A stretch of DNA of 64,000 nt from Candidatus Acidiferrum typicum (GTDB lineage Bacteria; Acidobacteriota; Terriglobia; Acidiferrales; UBA7541). Under the pieces are notes generated by a model. The model did not search any database and had not been told where the DNA came from. It saw only the letters and a list, made by a program, of their open reading frames with translations. Shown here piece by piece: positions 62,394-64,000 of the stretch. A program made the translations under genes and the position numbers. How positions within the stretch are numbered: position 1 is the first letter of the stretch; the number at the start of each line of letters is the position of its first letter. The DNA is taken from NCBI GenBank assembly GCA_025463055.1, contig JAOAPV010000086.1, positions 1 to 64,000 of the forward strand, in the 5' to 3' direction.

Positions 62394-63326
62394 TCAGATT
62401 GGCCATTTCTTTGTGAGGTATTTCATTCCGGTGTCGACCATTACGGTTACTACTGTTGCGTTGGGGCCTAGTTGTTGGGCGAGGCGGAGGGCGGCGATTA
62501 CGTTGGCGCCGGTCGAGGTGCCGGCGAAGAGGCCTTCTTCGCGGGCGAGCCTCAGGGCTAAAGCGGTGGCGTCTTCGGTGGAGACTTGTTCGATGTGGTC
62601 GGCGATTTCTTTTTGCCAGAGCGGGACTACATAGCCGGCGCCGATGCCGTCAATTTTGTGGGAGCCGGGTTTGCCGCCGGAGAGGACCGAGGATTCGGCG
62701 GGTTCCACGGCTACGATCTTGATCTGTTTATTGTGGCGGCGCAGGCCTTCGGCGTTGCCGCGCAGGGAGCCTCCGGTGCCTACGCTCTGCACGAAGCCAT
62801 CGACTTGGCCGCCAGCCTGCGTCCAGATTTCGTCGGCCATTTTGTGATAGGCGGGAAGGACATCTTTATTGTTCATCTGATCGGTCCAGAGACATCCGGA
62901 TTTGGCGGCGATGGTGCGGGCGGCTTCGATCATGTCGCGAGTTAGTTTCTCGGTCATGCCTCCGGTTTCGCTGTGCAGGATTTGCAGCTTGGCGCCCAGA
63001 ATTTTCATGTGGTCGAGTTTTTCTTTGGCGAAGGCATCCGAACTCACAATGTGCAACGGATATCGCTTTACCGCGCAGACCAGGGAGAGTGAGACGCCGG
63101 TGCTGCCGGCCGTGGCTTCGACTACGCCACCACCGGCGGTGAGACGGCCGTCGGCTTCGGCGGCTTCGATCATGGCAAGGGCCATACGGTCTTTCATGCT
63201 GCCGGTGGGATTCTCGTTTTCCAGCTTCAGCAGGATGCGGGAGCCGTTGCCGGGCGCGACGTTGCGCAGCGGCAGCAGAGTGGTGTTGCCGATGCGCTGC
63301 AGAATGTCCCGCGGCAATTCGTTCAT
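62394..63326 (-). CDS. Cysteine synthase family PLP enzyme
   Basis: 310 residues. PTGSMKDRMALAMI holds the PLP lysine, EATAGSTGVSLSLVCAV the substrate loop, and GTGGSLRGNAEGL the phosphate loop; GTSTGANVIAALRLA is near the end. O-acetylserine sulfhydrylase/cystathionine beta-synthase family; MDKV-type C-terminal regulatory domain absent. The exact substrate is not decided by sequence; no serine acetyltransferase gene is adjacent. Confidence 0.9.
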   Translation of the reverse strand: MNELPRDILQRIGNTTLLPLRNVAPGNGSRILLKLENENPTGSMKDRMALAMIEAAEADGRLTAGGGVVEATAGSTGVSLSLVCAVKRYPLHIVSSDAFAKEKLDHMKILGAKLQILHSETGGMTEKLTRDMIEAARTIAAKSGCLWTDQMNNKDVLPAYHKMADEIWTQAGGQVDGFVQSVGTGGSLRGNAEGLRRHNKQIKIVAVEPAESSVLSGGKPGSHKIDGIGAGYVVPLWQKEIADHIEQVSTEDATALALRLAREEGLFAGTSTGANVIAALRLAQQLGPNATVVTVMVDTGMKYLTKKWPI

Positions 63327-63521
63327 GATGGCTCCCTTTCCTGGCGTGGCGTGATGAAAACGGGTCTCGATTATTTCGGAAGCTTAGCACCAAGCACGTC
63401 TATCTGTTCGATCACGCGTGGATTAGCGCGCGTTGTGGCGGTCACGCGTGGGCGGGTGTCTGAATTCATCACGAATCGTTTACCTAAAAACTGACGGTGG
63501 TTGCGAACGGTTCTTCTCGCA

Positions 63522-63905
63522 TTACGAGCCAGCGAGGGCTTTGTGTTGGGCGCTGGTTAGCGGAACTACCGAGAGGCGGCCTTGGCGGACTAGCGGAGAG
63601 TCGGCGAAGAGCTTGTTTGCTTTGATTTGGGCGAGGGAGACCGGTTTGGGGAGAGGCTTGCCGGCTTTTATTTTTATTTGGGGACTTTTGGGATCGGAGG
63701 CATCCACGGAAACTACCGTGGCGCTGCCGATGGCGCTCTTATCGTCGCCGGTGTGATAGATGATGAGGCGATCGCCGGATTGCATTTTGCCGAGATTGCG
63801 GAGGGCTACGGGATTGGATACGCCGTCCCAGATGGTCGCGCCGTCTTTTTGCAGGTCGGCGAAAGAGTATGCGGAGGGTTCGGTCTTCAGGAGATAGTCT
63901 GACAT
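63522..63905 (-). CDS. EVE-domain protein
   Basis: 127 residues from MSDYLLKTEPSAYSFADLQK; an upstream in-frame start is dismissed as non-homologous. WDGVSNPVALRNLGKMQSGDRLIIYHTGDD and AGKPLPKPVSLAQIKANKLF are the EVE (PUA-like) fold landmarks. EVE proteins bind modified bases or RNA and are sometimes tied to defence; here it is a stand-alone housekeeping-type copy (YggJ-like context absent). Confidence 0.92.
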   Translation of the reverse strand: MSDYLLKTEPSAYSFADLQKDGATIWDGVSNPVALRNLGKMQSGDRLIIYHTGDDKSAIGSATVVSVDASDPKSPQIKIKAGKPLPKPVSLAQIKANKLFADSPLVRQGRLSVVPLTSAQHKALAGS

Positions 63906-64000
63906 TGCGGGGCTCCATTTAGCGCTTTCCAATAGACAAGAACTTAACACAGAGACCACGGAGAGCACAGCGAGCCATCGAGGAATGCAGGCTTGATTTG

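Noticed and set aside
63950-64000. Purine-rich ACACAGAGACCACGGAGAGC stretch
   Set aside because: Low-complexity sequence at the window end; no gene or repeat structure can be shown.

Overview
This window reads as chromosomal DNA of an acidobacterium, probably of the Terriglobia type. The indicators are two full-length ADOP-type (acidobacterial duplicated orphan permease) genes each paired with a PadR regulator, two acidobacterial VWFA-related proteins, DUF1080/Gfo-Idh-MocA sugar genes, GC-rich DNA and short intergenic gaps. The phylum is inferred from gene families; no rRNA or tRNA gene was seen to confirm it.

Layout. 1-916: a ferritin-like diiron protein with the ligand spacing of aldehyde-deformylating oxygenase, coupled to a gene cut by the window edge. 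1005-3919: DUF1579 protein, GntR/YtrA-type regulator, ABC ATPase and permease, one operon headed by a 24-bp operator-like palindrome. 4166-11000: CPBP protease, ligA, diacylglycerol kinase-like, DUF457-like hydrolase, DedA-like protein, bioD. 11360-14088: H+-pyrophosphatase with its own promoter and a structured leader. 14134-20617: two DUF1080 proteins and a Tat-exported Gfo/Idh/MocA oxidoreductase (3-keto-sugar chemistry), a second DedA-like protein and a secreted GH88 enzyme with Ig repeats. 21381-22623: a RAYT transposase between inverted REP hairpins, beside a frameshifted Ig-like gene remnant. 22950-26725: two PilZ proteins around an OpgC-like acyltransferase. 26810-33812: beta-barrel protein, then two divergent PadR-ADOP pairs.

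33877-43710: a 9.8-kb integrated phage-like element. All genes lie on the minus strand: RHH protein, tyrosine integrase, excisionase-like HTH, wHTH protein, small proteins, a glycosyltransferase, HK97-type capsid, tail-region protein and tape measure. No terminase, portal, protease or lysis gene is recognisable. A 15-bp near-identical direct repeat marks both ends, and joining the flanks across it rebuilds a complete cupin gene that the element interrupts.

44125-48871: the cupin 5' part, a YihY/BrkB membrane protein, and an ECF42-type sigma factor with three DGPF (YCII) genes and a small membrane-protein gene. Three promoters with identical architecture (TGTCGA, 17 nt, CGWC) and one degenerate copy precede these genes and predict a local regulon. 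48948-57231: a minor-pilin operon (FimT, PilV, PilW, PilX types) lying between two 34-nt direct repeats, then two VWFA proteins, one with a large Gly-rich insert. 57385-63905: proline dehydrogenase; a three-gene cassette of a small protein, a Rad50/RloC-like ATPase with zinc hook and C-terminal HEPN-like motif, and a PIN nuclease; a cysteine synthase-family enzyme; and an EVE protein.

The most notable systems are the ATPase-HEPN plus PIN cassette (candidate RNA-targeting defence or toxin system), the minimal capsid-bearing integrative element, the ECF42 regulon, and the ADO-like gene with its possible acyl-reductase partner.
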